In this document: positions 1 to 10,830 of the stretch, piece after piece
Layout: the number at the start of each line of letters is the position of its first letter
Numbering within the stretch: position 1 is the first letter of the stretch
Origin: Manduca sexta
Taxonomy: Eukaryota; Arthropoda; Insecta; Lepidoptera; Sphingidae
Length of the DNA: 64,000 nucleotides
Assembly (NCBI RefSeq): GCF_014839805.1
Contig: NC_051118.1
Location: 6,440,391-6,504,390 of the forward strand
Reading direction: 5' to 3'
Position numbers and translations under genes: made by a program
Notes under the pieces: model-generated
The model's input: the letters and a program-made list of their open reading frames with translations, nothing else
What the model was told of the DNA's origin: nothing
The model's database searches: none

Positions 1-774
1 TAAAACTTTATCCGCGCTCGTGTTCTGTAACGAAGTGGCCAGATTCTATTCCATATTTAAAATAGATGAAACAAGATGGCTGATTTGTGCAATTATTTTC
101 ATATTCATCTTATTGCGTGTGCATATCTGGAATTATTGAAATTAATTAATGGTTTTCAAACTTATTTTTAGTTATTTTATATCAAAATTAAGTCAAATTT
201 TAAAGAAATAATTGCCTATTGAACTAATACAACATAAAAAACAAGGAGGAAATAAATACAGCTGAATTTATAATTTCAAAACTGGTTACATAAATCTACC
301 ATCATTCAAAATTAAATATAGGTGAGTTGTAAATACAAAAATTTACATGCAGAATAAAATTAATATAATCATAAAAAACATACGAATCTAATCTGCATAT
401 AGTTTTTCCTATTATTTTCCTGTTAAGACGGATGCATCGGTTTAATTAAGAAGCTGTCCGAAGAACACTTACCCAACACAGAACAAAGGTTTCCGAACGG
501 ATGGGCCCAGTAAACCGGCAAAATTCAAATTTCTATGAGAATAGCAGAGAAACGAGCAATATCCGTTCCATTTTCGCAACGCGTTTCGGTTTCGGCTTTT
601 AATTGGAGGATACACGGGTGTCATGGACACCCTATTTATTGGTGCGTAACCTTTTCGGATATATTTGAAAATGGAACGACTATTCATTTAAATTATTGTA
701 ACGGTTTGGTACAAAATTACCAATCAATGTAGCATTTTACTGTTACCAATATACCTAGGATCAATGGTAGCATA
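1..774. other. AT-rich non-coding start of window
   Basis: No gene is recognised. A sub-block at 469-687 is less AT-rich and, read on the minus strand, holds a 72-codon frame that ends at a GTAAGT donor-like hexamer (complement of 472-477). The peptide matches nothing I know, so I treat it as an unexplained possibility only. On the + strand this would be SoxF intron or upstream sequence. Confidence 0.5.
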
Positions 775-1040
775 ATTGGGAATAAAACAGTTTGTACCAC
801 CGAAGGACTCAAGTTCAAAACCCGGGGCACACACCTTTGACTAGTCAAAGTAATGTGTCTATTGTTAATTAATTATCGCTCGCTTTAATGTGTAAAAAAA
901 CATCGTGAGGAAATCTATGTAAAGTCTGCTAACCCGCACTAGGTCCGCGTGGTAGACTAAATTTAAACCTTTTTCAGTAGGAAAAACCCGTGCTCGCTTA
1001 GTAGTGGGCAGTATAGAATACAAAGCTGGTATTAATATTT
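775..1040 (+). mobile_element. SINE family B, degraded copy
   Basis: Shares with the best copy at 35051-35390 the blocks for the B-box region (AAGTTCAAAACCC near 812), the 'aacatcgtgaggaaa' segment, the 'ccgcactagg..cgcgtggtagacta' segment and the 'cccgtgctcgc..agtgggcagtat' tail. Its head is poorly preserved. Boundaries are approximate. Confidence 0.7.
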
Positions 1041-2141
1041 AGAATAATATACCTAGAGGGTCACTCATATTTTAAATGGATCGTAAAAAATAAGAAATAT
1101 ACACGATTCCTCGATAGATATACTATGTTTAATTTTTTAATTACTTTTATCTGGATTAGAAAATAGTAGTATATATATTATTGATAACTAGTGGACCCGA
1201 CAGACATTGTCCTATCTTAACTATGAATTTGCAACGCGCATTCTGTCAATCGCTGACAGTTATGTAAAATTAATATTGTCGTTAAGTTTCCTTAAATTTT
1301 CTAATTCTCCGCGCAATTTTTTGAGATTTTTCTTTCATAAGAACCTTCTCCTGACAATAACGCATACAACAAAAAAAAATAGTGAAATTGGTCCAGCCTT
1401 TCACGCGTGATGGCGTGACCAATATTGATCGAAATAGACCATTAGTTAAGTGAGACATTAGGCCCAGAAAAACCTGAAATAATTCCTCCCCTAGTTACAA
1501 CTTATGATTAAAATATTAAAATAATGAGATATGTATTATATAATTTATTATATAATGAAGTTGGGTTGTTATTTTTATTATTCAATGTAATTTAATTACT
1601 CTATTATTTTTTACAGGTAAGTTCGAGCACTTATTTAAAATTCTGTAAGTTTAAAAAACACCGTCTTCAGCCAACGAAGTTTCTATTAGGTAAGATATTC
1701 AAATCGTGTTGAGCCAAAAATAAAACTTTTAATTGACGCTACTTTTTACTGATCTTAGGGGAATTTATTTTATATGTATCAGGATTTTAAATTTTAAAGC
1801 ATTTATAGTTAATATGAGTTTAAAAGTAGATAAGGATATAAATGGATCTACATAAAAATGGCCGCCGGAAGGCGGGCGCAAGGGGGTGCGCGTGCACCAT
1901 CTTCCCCTGTCCGAAACAAATCACAATAAAAATAACTATATGGGACACATGGGGACAACGGGAATCATCGACCACAGAGATTATGGTTTAACATATGCAA
2001 ATACACCTCACCAAAATTAATCTTGGCGGCCCTCATGTACATAAATGATCTCAATATCGCTATAGAAATTGTGCAATTAAATACTTCAGTACACACAAAC
2101 ATAGATTTACAAAACTCAAAAATAACACATTTATTACTCAA
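1041..2141. other. Intronic/intergenic sequence
   Basis: Apart from the splice-site-like motif at 1616/1617 this is AT-rich filler. A short GC-rich patch at 1858-1910 includes AAAATGGCCGCC. No exon is recognised. Confidence 0.5.
1595..1622 (+). other. Candidate recursive (ratchet) splice site
   Basis: A T-rich tract ending TTTTTTACAG is followed directly by GTAAGT, so the acceptor AG at 1615-1616 abuts a perfect donor at 1617-1622. This is the zero-length-exon arrangement known from recursive splicing of long Drosophila introns. It lies on the SoxF strand inside an inferred intron of at least 40 kb. A second AG|GTAAGA (1688-1695) and a GTAAGT near 1648 follow closely, which would permit a cryptic downstream exon. 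Function is inferred. Confidence 0.5.
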
Positions 2142-2150
2142 ATAAAAATA

Positions 2151-2407
2151 CTGCCTCGGTGGCGTAGTTGTATTGCATGTCCGGTACAATAGCGCTCTGA
2201 GGTCCTGGGTTCGAATCCCGGGTCGGGCAAAGTGATATTTGGGTTTTTCTGCTCAGTATCAGCCCGGAGTCTGGAATTTGTGCCCGATATGGCGATAGGC
2301 TCGCCCCCTATCACATCATGGGACGGAACATACTTGGCGAAAAGTGGGTGCCCTAGTTGCGCCTCTGCATACCCCTTCGGGGATAAAATGCGTGATGTTA
2401 TGTATGT
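2151..2407 (+). mobile_element. SINE family A, full-length copy
   Basis: tRNA-derived SINE. The Pol III A box TGGCGTAGTTG lies at 2160-2170 and the B box GGTTCGAATCC at 2208-2218. The tRNA-unrelated body ends in a TATGTATGTA tail. The 9-bp duplication ATAAAAATA at 2142-2150 and 2408-2416 marks the insertion. This is the best-preserved forward copy and serves as reference for the other family A entries. Confidence 0.88.
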
Positions 2408-2420
2408 ATAAAAATATAAA

Positions 2421-2640
2421 CAAGCCCTGTATTATATACTACCCACTGCTGACCACAGGCCTTCTCTACTACTAATAGACATAAGTCTTAGTCCACCACA
2501 CTATCGGGCTGACAGACTTCACATACCTACCTGTTTTATAAACTATCTACTGCTGACCACGGGCCTCCTCTACTACTGATAAGTTTAGGCCTTAGTCCAC
2601 CACGCTGGCGAGCTGACAGACTTCACATACCTCCAAAATA
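2421..2640 (-). mobile_element. Two tandem 3'-end fragments of SINE family B
   Basis: Two head-to-tail copies (about 2421-2532 and 2533-2640) of the 3' portion of family B, reading on the minus strand. Each has 'actgctgaccac[a/g]ggcct', 'agtccaccac[a/g]ct' and 'gacagacttcacatacct'. They start 14 bp after the neighbouring family A SINE. The tandem arrangement suggests a local duplication rather than two insertions. Confidence 0.7.
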
Positions 2641-2689
2641 TTTTTTGAAATATTCTTTAAATAAATTAAACATTACAAACATAAATTAA

Positions 2690-2920
2690 CCGCGACCTCG
2701 CAAACAAATACAAAATGTCGGCCACGAAAATCACAACAAAGCCGCTCACCGAGATGACGAGATAACAGCTCCAATGGCGTACACAATTAATACAGCACTT
2801 ATCTCGGCTAATTAACGATTGCAGAACGGCCTAGAATCTTTAATGAGACTGTGGCAAGATCCGCCCCGTCTCCCCGGAGTTCGCTGCAGATGCGTCTCAT
2901 TCATGCGATGTTTGTGCATG
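2690..2920. promoter_or_regulatory. GC-richer island with homeodomain-type site
   Basis: Less AT-rich than its surroundings and without repeat similarity in this window. It contains GGCTAATTAACG, a homeodomain-type core, at about 2806-2817. A 16-codon frame starts at ATG 2715 but closes quickly. I suggest a conserved non-coding element; this is inference from composition only. Confidence 0.22.
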
Positions 2921-3648
2921 AAAATTTATAGTACAATAAGTGTTTGTATAAAAATAGAGCTTATTACAATGTGTTTAGTGTGTTTAATGTACGGCCACGA
3001 AGTCAATGTTTAGGTATATGTATGTAGTACGTCTGTAATCCGCTAGAGGCTCTGAAAACTTTTGTTAAATATTTCTTGGGAACGTTTTCATACGTAAAAA
3101 TTATTGAAAAGAACCCTGCTGGTATGCTTACAAAAATCACGAATCCGCAATTCATTCAGTTTCTATAGTTATCCGTGATTTACGTCTTATTTATTAGTTT
3201 TCTAGTTTCAAATAACCTGAAACTAATCAATATATCTCTGCACTACCCAAGAAATAGACAAAGCCTAAAGCTTTAAATCCGCCAGTGTGTTACAAAAAAA
3301 ATGCTCACACCACTCTCTTGACGAACCGACAGAAACTCTACTTCGTTTTAATATCTCGATGACCTTATTTATATTTATTTAAATTTATTTAACATTACAC
3401 TTAAAATATATATAGTAATAGTCTTTTTGTAATTTTAACTCTGGTTACAAGCACTCACAGCATGAGCCACAAAATTTAAGACAATAGAGAGAATTAGATT
3501 ATTCTTTAAAAAAGGAAATGCATTTTTTTTTTGTATTTGCATTTTATGACAACGGGAACATTTAACAATTCTATAAAAAACAAAAACAAACTTTTCTTTT
3601 TTGTATTTTTTTCTTTTGTATCTAGCTGTAGTATATATTTTTAACTGA

Positions 3649-3800
3649 TATTGAAAAGAACAACACATGAGTTTCTTGCACGTGCTTCTCCAATAAGTAC
3701 TGCTTTCCGAACTGTTATTAAAGTTACAAGTAACATTGACGGAGTCTTAATAATGTTAACATTTATCACGATAAAATAAATAATTTAATTTCATATAACA
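3649..3800 (+). mobile_element. Repeat family E fragment
   Basis: Carries the family E signature: 'gagtttcttgcacgtgcttct', 'actgctttccgaactg', 'aacattgacggagtct', ending in 'taatttcatat'. It recurs at 6140, 7645, 13720 and 50940. Probably a truncated non-LTR retrotransposon 3' end; the parent element is not identifiable here. Confidence 0.6.
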
Positions 3801-4078
3801 TTTTTACATAAAACAACAGATATTATAATAATTTGATCTTAGAATAAAGCCTGTAAACCATAATTCTCTAAGCACATATAACAGCCTTGGTCACGTCAAG
3901 CCGCGTCATCGGAGGGCTCTACGCGGCTACGGGCGTAGTTATTTTCCGTTTTTCCTCGTAATTAATTTGCTTGTTCTACCTCATCTCTATGTTAATGAAA
4001 TTAATTACAAGATTTCTTGCGAGTTGACAATTTTAGTTCCTTGTATATTTCAGGTTTATATTAATGAAATATACAAAA

Positions 4079-4305
4079 CACAAATGCTTTTGTCGCCAAA
4101 GGAGTTGGCGGGGTGCAACCAGAGCACCCACTTTTCGACATGTTTATGACGTCATAAGGGCGATCCATCATCATATAGGGTGCATCTAGACTCCGAACTG
4201 ATAATAGGCTGAAAAAACCCAATACCCCTTCCACAACATGGGTTTCGAACCCGGAACCCGGTGTCATATCGCGCACGCAATCCAATTACGGTGCCAAGAC
4301 GGTGT
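4079..4305 (-). mobile_element. SINE family A, diverged copy
   Basis: Reads on the minus strand. It keeps 'gagcacccacttttcg' from the 3' body and a B-box-like GGGTTTCGAACCC (complement, near 4233-4245), but differs from other copies over much of the body. It may be an older subfamily. Confidence 0.6.
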
Positions 4306-5014
4306 AATTAAATAATTTTTGTAGAGCCCCAATTTTGTTTACATATTTAATATTTAAATCTTTAATATGATTCTATGCGTTAAGAATAACCATGTATTGC
4401 TCAACCCCGATGGCCTGAACGACTTTTCAGAAACAAAAATAGCCTAGAAGTTCATTCGGAACATAACCCAAGTGCCAACTTTCCAATCCTTTCAACTGTT
4501 TCTAGGTTTCCTTGTTACATAAGACTGAACAAATTAGTAATAATTTTGTTATTATATTCTGACTACATTGTACCAATAATCAACCTAACATACGTGCCAC
4601 TAGAAAAAAATCTTACTTCCTTGATCATCTATAATTTCTACTGCCATTATCCATTTGGCATAAAACAAATATGAATAAAATCATTCCATTAATAAATGTG
4701 TCTTCAAAACAACTGTAAACAACGTCTAAATACGAAACATAATGTACGACATTTTATCTATTACATAAAAACGTTCTAACTTGTCTCTCTATCCATCTTG
4801 TTGCAAAACGTTAACGCGTGGGCGGTACTTATTATTAACCAGTCTGTCTGTACGGCGATTAATCATATGTTATGGTTTTAATTCGTATGCCTTTTAGAGA
4901 CGTGAGTCTTAATAATGAACGTTTGAATAATATTTCCAACTCGTATTTCAGATCAATATTGGTTTAAAACGCTCCCACAAAATTTTCTAGACAATTATTT
5001 TTGTGAACTTTGGT

Positions 5015-5190
5015 GGTGCTATGGTATATTTTATATCAGCCACCAAATTAAAACTCGCCATAGTGGCTCATATGAGTGTGCCGCGTTCCGGGATTAGCTT
5101 ATGTATATCTGGTTCCTACAGGCCGGCAAAATTGTGTCCACGTGCGAGTGTAATTATCTTTCATTACTTCCCACTATTTTATTATATTTC
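5015..5190 (-). mobile_element. Repeat family D fragment
   Basis: Reverse-oriented copy of the block seen at 14205 and 60322. Shared strings include 'tgtgccgcgttccgggatta', 'tgtatatctggttcctacag' and 'aggccggca'. Truncated at both ends; probably a retrotransposon 3' region. Confidence 0.55.
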
Positions 5191-5476
5191 AAACCTACTC
5201 CACTTACATATCAGTATATAAAAATCTAGCCAAGCCGCTCTATGCAACGGTTTGAAGGATATGTGAAGATATTCACACCTCTTCTACACCTGGTACTCGA
5301 ATCGACAACCCTACGCACGCTATAGTTAGTATGATTACTGGGCTTTAATCTATATCTATACTTATAATAAATCTGTAGAGAGGTCAATTCTGTACATGAA
5401 ATATATTTCCAAAATAATTATCAGGGGGTGATTAGGCATCGATACTGATGCCAAAAATGCAATTAGTAAAATTTTT

Positions 5477-5497
5477 GTCTGTCTGTCTGTCTGTCTT

Positions 5498-5538
<41 letters not shown>
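5477..5538 (+). repeat. (GTCT)n microsatellite
   Basis: About 15 tetranucleotide units with one TTCT interruption. The flanks (5352-5800, 'tagagaggtcaattctgta', 'ctactcgacggattttaac') look like a dispersed element that carries the microsatellite internally. The open frame through it is an artefact of the repeat. Confidence 0.9.
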
Positions 5539-6139
5539 ATAACCGTTATAGAAACAAAAACTACTCGACGGATTTTAACGAAACTTGGTACAATTATTTG
5601 TCATACTCCTGTGCTGGTTATAGTATACTTTTCATCACGCTACAATTAATAGGAGCAGAGCAGTAAAGGGAAATGTTGGGAAAACGGGAGAAGTTACTCC
5701 ATTTTTAAGCTTCCGTCGCGTGTGCAACCTTAATGGTTAAAGCTACACAGAAATCATGTATGACGGAAATGTTCTCCTTAAAATTATGTAAAAAATATCC
5801 CACGACAGCATATGTCTATCTTTTATGGTTGACTCACAATAACACGTGTAACTCCCGATAGCTTAGCAGTTCGAAGCTTTCTCATTATATTTGTCTACTC
5901 TTACGTTTATAACACTATCAGTCATCCCTTATTAAAAAAGTTAACATTATTAAATATTGAATAAAAAAGAATCATAGAAATCGGTATAGAAACACCAAAG
6001 TTATACATGAAATACGCTAATAATAAGCCATCACGCATGAATACTGAATCATGCTATAAGGATTATTTTTGTATATATATAAGATCGCGAACGCACAGGC
6101 AGGCGGCTTGCTTGTATCTAATAAAAAAGATAGGAAAAC

Positions 6140-6240
6140 AGCAATGCCAGAGTTTCTTGCCAGTTGTTTTCTGGTAAAATCCGCTTTCCGAACTGTTAAT
6201 AGAGATTAACGGGATCTAAATTATGTTGTCTTTTTACATG
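6140..6240 (+). mobile_element. Repeat family E fragment
   Basis: Short copy with 'gagtttcttgcc', 'ccgctttccgaactg' and 'gggatctaaatta'. More diverged than the copy at 7645. Confidence 0.5.
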
Positions 6241-6299
6241 TTATTTTTTTATTTATTACGGCTCTGGAAACTAGTCCATTAAGCCTATAAATCATTTCA

Positions 6300-7200
6300 T
6301 ATCTCAATGTGACCAGCGCAATTATTTAAAGTTCGCGGGTTGTTATTTTATAAGAGGTCTTGGCGCTTACTTACTCATCTCAATCACACGTTAATTTTAC
6401 AAAAACCAATGTCCTCGCAGTGTCAATGCACCGACTGCCAGCTTCATACAACACGCAATACGCATGCCGCAACAAGTTTCGACATTCGCGTACCGTTTTT
6501 CTTTTTTCGTGGGAAAAATCTGTTCGGTTTTCACTACGTCGTCACAATGAGCTTGGCACTATATAGAAATCTGCCAAGTTGTGTTTGCTATTGTGTTGTA
6601 CTTGTATCAAGGGTTTAAGGACTATTTCAGCGTGTCTAGTTGTGATTTGTTGATAGTTATCATATTAACGGGGTTTCGAGCTATGTTGCTTATTGCGATA
6701 TTTTGAAGTTTTAGTTAATGTAGAGATTTTTATGTGGATTTTATGTAAATTATATTTTATTATTGTGTAATAAAACTTAATTTGCTATGTCATTAATGAA
6801 TCTGCTGCTTGTAAGTAATCATTCCCATTATCTATCTCTACCATTATTAAAACAAGGAAGGATTGTGTTGTCGACATTCAAAGAAGAGTAAGTGGTATTT
6901 CAGACCTTTGAAGAGTTTAATTTATAAAAAAATCATCTAATTAATATTGAGACTAAATAAAAAAAAAACATTATTACAGAAAAGCACGCATGTCTTATAT
7001 TTTTACAATTATCTTACCGAATTGCATAAAGTACAATTTCCACATACAATCCTGCCTACCCCATAACATCAGCTGTTAGCTCACCGGATGCGGCATCACG
7101 TGTCACAACCGCATTACGTATGCCGGACGCCTCCGAATTTTACTTACGATGTGTTGGATTTGAGAATACGTGGAGGGACCAGGTGTGCTATGAAGTGCAA
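6300..7200. other. Non-coding; weak frame not accepted
   Basis: A 92-codon frame at 6340-6618 has no recognisable domain and an AT-rich, low-complexity middle. Around 6554-6580 an inverted repeat CTTGGCA / TGCCAAG flanks CTATATAG. No exon or repeat family is recognised to 7200. Confidence 0.4.
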
Positions 7201-7228
7201 ACTATGAGAAAAGTTATTTAGTATAATA

Positions 7229-7480
7229 CACACAACATCACGCATTTATTCCCGAAGTGGTATACAAAGGGGCAACTAGGGCACCCACTTTTCGCCAAGT
7301 GTGTTCCGTCCCATGATGTGATAGGGGCGAGCCCATCGCCATATCGGGCACAAATTCCAGACTCCGGGCTGATACTGAGCTGAACAACCCAAATATCACT
7401 TTGCCCGACCCGGGATTCGAACCCAGAACCCCAGAGCGCTGTCGTACCGCACATGCAGTACAACTACGCCACCAAGGCAG
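7229..7480 (-). mobile_element. SINE family A copy
   Basis: Near full length. The head lies at the right end (complement of 7460-7480) with a B box in the complement of 7410-7435. A short TATAATA at 7222 and 7484 is compatible with a target-site duplication. Confidence 0.82.
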
Positions 7481-7644
7481 TAATATAATATCTAGTTATT
7501 ATTTCATGATTCCTGAGAGGGTGTGCACTTGTATGAGCAAACATTTATTAACCTATTTGACGAGTATATAAATGAACTGATTTAAACAAAAAACGAATTG
7601 TATTTTCTTCCATATCATTCACTGTAGTTTATACCTTAAAATCA

Positions 7645-7790
7645 TTTTGAAAAGAGCAATACTAGAGTTTCTTGCACGTCCTTTTTTGAGAACTGCTTTC
7701 CGAATTGATGGTAGAGTTAATATTGACGGAATCTAAATAACGTATAACATTTTACAGGTCCAAATAAAATACTTAATTTCATAGGGCTAA
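7645..7790 (+). mobile_element. Repeat family E copy
   Basis: The clearest forward copy of family E: 'gaaaagagcaatactagagt', 'gaactgctttccgaattg', 'ttaatattgacggaatctaa', 'acattttacaggtcc', and an end resembling 'acttaatttcat'. Confidence 0.6.
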
Positions 7791-7851
7791 TTGTTAGTCA
7801 GCGACGGTAAACACGACATAAGTAAACGATCGTAATTTTTTAGCATTTGAT

Positions 7852-8112
7852 GGACGAGACAAGCATCCCTCTCGCCTGATGGTAAACGTTACGACCGCCC
7901 ATAGACAGTAACACATCAAAACTTGGAATCACTAAGTACTGCGTGGCACTCTACTGCACTCATCACCATGAGAGAAGATGTGAAATCTCATAATGTCAAA
8001 TTATTACGCTGGCTATAATGCCCTTCAAACCGGCACACAACAGTGCACACAATGCTGCTTAGTAGTAGCAATAGACATTGCGGTGATACAAGAGATAGAG
8101 TGACGAGCGCAA
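7852..8112 (-). mobile_element. Repeat family C (retrotransposon 3' end), reverse
   Basis: Complement of the block at 22012 and 49810. It holds the tail 'ctctcgcctgatggtaaac', 'accgcccatagacagtaa', and 'tactgcgtggcactctac'. The family ends in poly-A in its forward copies, so a LINE-like 3' terminus is likely. Confidence 0.6.
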
Positions 8113-8451
8113 TGCATAATGACGTCAATGTGACGGATGGATAGCTTTCTCATCTCGATGTACGTAAAAGTACCTAATCATACAAAACAAGTAACAAATA
8201 CATAAGTAACTTCATCATTCATCCACCAAGTGAGCTTACAAGTACCTAACACAGATATAGAGGAATCATGCGGACTATCGCAGAAGATCTAACACTCCTG
8301 AGAAAAAGATGACCTAAGGCAGATTTTCGCGTAAGACCTAACACTCAGTCAGAGGCGGTCTTAGTGGCAGGTAAACGAAACATTTAGTCAAAGGCAACAT
8401 TAGTATGAGGTAGAGTGGGCAACCGCCCAGGGCATGTCGCTTACAGGGGTC

Positions 8452-8680
8452 GTGCGGTACCTTAGAGGACCTCATTTACAATCTTACCGACGAAACTGTT
8501 TATCAGAGACCTTTTATACTCCGTAAGGAGCCTCGCGTCGTTTTCTTTTGCTTTCGCCTGGGGCCTCCTGGCACTCACAGGAACCTCACGTGGTGCCTTA
8601 GAGGACCTTATTTACGATCTTACCGACGAAACTTTTTAAATTCAGAAAACTTTTGCTCCGCCCGGAGCCTCGCGTCGTTT
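8452..8680. repeat. Direct repeat pair, about 91 bp each
   Basis: Two copies, 8452-8544 and 8590-8680, share 'ccttagaggacct', 'cttaccgacgaaact' and 'ggagcctcgcgtcgttt'. The 45-bp spacer mentions the same 'cctgg..cctc' style sequence. Likely an internal duplication in an unidentified element. Confidence 0.7.
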
Positions 8681-9084
8681 ACGACCACCACTTAGTAACC
8701 TACCATAACCTAAGGCCTAATTTAACGTTTTCTAATTAATGTAATAGAATTTAATTAACCAACTGGATTTGGCTCAAGGGCGCTTGTTTCGGGGAGCGTC
8801 GCGCGCCAGCGTGTTGCGGCAACGTGTGTTGAAATCTCATTAATTGCTTCACTACGCGGATAGTGGGTGCTGTTTTTGAATAGTTGGTGCAGTGTGAACT
8901 TTTTATGTTGGTTATGTTGAGAGTTTTTTTTAAAGATGATTATTTTTATTTTTCTGTGTAAAGTCGAGACTAACTAATACAAAATTGTTTGATTGTTGTA
9001 AGTAAAATTTCATGTGGATTAATTATTATGATTAGTTTAGTTTATTGTTAACGTTCAATGAAATAATAAAAGAAATATTTATTT

Positions 9085-9375
9085 AATTTAAACATACTAT
9101 CCAATCGCTTCAAATTTTGTACTAAAGTATCGATTTGGGAACCTAACTTTACTCATAAAAAAACCGTATACTATTTTAAAAATAAAGACACTGACGTTGT
9201 CAATGTCCAATTAAATGATTTAAGATTTATATTTATTTATTTACTAAACGAGAACATACTTTCCAATCGCTTTAAATGTGCTCCTAAAAGAACGATTTAC
9301 GTAATATAATTTTACTCATTAAAGACACGGTATAAACATCATAAAAAAATATACTATTTTTTTTACACTGACGTT
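9085..9375. repeat. AT-rich direct repeats, about 155 bp period
   Basis: Two diverged copies carry 'aacatactatccaatcgctt' / 'aacatactttccaatcgctt', then 'ttactcat[a/t]aa', and 'tatactatttt' followed by 'cactgacgtt'. No coding potential. Confidence 0.6.
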
Positions 9376-9837
9376 TACCAAACATACCAACCTGTATTGA
9401 ATATGCTACAAAAAAACGTACAATTCAGTCTCTGAAACATCAACCCTATAACTAACTCCAGACACCTATTGTGATAAAATCAAATCCTGAGCCAGCCTTG
9501 AGCCACAAACATAGCCAAAGTAGAAAAACTATCATTAGTGCATAAACGTGAATAGCTAATTCACCGTAGTAAACCGAACAACCTGTACACAAGAACAGTT
9601 AGCTAACCGTGTGAAAATCTGATAAAACTGTTTATGTACGTATAAGTATATTTTTTCCGGAGACAATGGCCGCGGCCATATGTACCGCCAGTTTTTTTTC
9701 TTAATTATCCGCGCAGTTTACCTTTCTAAACTGGAGGTCGTTGGTGTAATCCGATTAGCGAATTTGAATTTGGAAGATGGGTAGGCGCGTGGGCATCTGA
9801 CCTTTTTACCGTTTCTCACTTTTTTTGTTTTTTTTTA

Positions 9838-10025
9838 CTGCCTCAGTGGCGGTATAAAGGTTCGATTGCAGAGCTTTTCTACTCAGTATTACCCCGTAGT
9901 GTGGAATTTTTGCCCGATATAGCGTTAGGCTTGCTTTCTATCACATAGGAATACACACGTAGGAAATTGGATGCACCAGTTGCGCCTCTGCCTACCATTT
10001 CGGGGGTAAAAGGCATGTGTGTGTA
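9838..10025 (+). mobile_element. SINE family A, degraded
   Basis: The head is shortened (a GGTTCGATTGC B-box relic near 9858) and the body keeps 'gtggaatttttgcccgatat' and 'cagttgcgcctctgcctacc'. A weak ratchet-like CAG|GTAAAA follows at 10039/10040, behind 'ccttttatttacag'. Confidence 0.7.
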
Positions 10026-10594
10026 CCTTTTATTTACAGGTAAAATTTTAAGGAGGTTGGTTTTTGTACTAATTTTGAAAATAGATCTTCTATCTATATC
10101 TGTAGTACTCATTTTGAATTCCGATCGTTAGTGATTACATTAAAAAGCATTTATAAGTTCTAATGTCAGCCTAAACTATGAAATACATGTCATTCAAAAT
10201 TCTAGTCAATATCATTACTACCCGATCAAAGACACCACTCACCTATACTCAAAACCTATGTCCTAAATAGCCAGACATATTTCACAATGTAATTATCTAA
10301 GTCCAATCTAAATGAAGGCTGAATGTGTGACAATGAAAATGAAGTATACAAGAAGTGTTTCCCACCGCGGTTGCTCAATTATTGCGACAGTAAGGGCGGT
10401 ATTGTGAACATTTTGCTCATTGTTGAGGGTCCTTTGTTGATTATGTTATGGAATTAGAGTGTTTTTATGTTTGACAGTTTTCTTGCGCGTTTCGACATAT
10501 GATGTAGGCTAGTTTAGCATTGTCCTAGGGTACCTTGAGTATTAATTGGTTACTATTGTTTATCTCCAATTAGACAGTAAGTTGTTTCAAGGAT

Positions 10595-10830
10595 TTTATC
10601 AGTGGCGAAGCGTCCGTACAATCCGATTACTACCGGCTTCTCTTTTGGGTTTATTTACGTTTATTTTAGTTTTTGTTTGTTGAGTTATCCGGTGATACCA
10701 CCGGACTATGAGAATGAAGGAACAGAGAGTGCACCTGTGTATTGCACACACTTGTGCACTCTAATATCTCCTGCGTGCTTGGCTGATCTCCATTGAGATT
10801 GGTCGCTGTGGCCGAAATTCAGTTAGGTAG
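10595..10830 (+). mobile_element. Repeat family F
   Basis: Contains 'cagtggcgaagcgtccgtac', 'attactaccggcttctcttt', 'ggtgataccaccggactatg' and 'ctggctgatctcc'-like sequence. The first 60 bp recur at 50752-50818. Family F is a dispersed lepidopteran-style repeat; the superfamily is not determined. Confidence 0.55.

Noticed and set aside
2151..2230. A tRNA gene
   Set aside because: A and B boxes are good, but the head belongs to a repeated SINE with a non-tRNA body, poly-repeat tail and target duplications.
5448..5666. Coding frame through SVCLSVCLSV-type repeats
   Set aside because: Produced by the GTCT microsatellite.
6340..6618. 92-codon frame
   Set aside because: No recognisable domain, poly-T-driven Phe run, overlaps another frame of equal quality.
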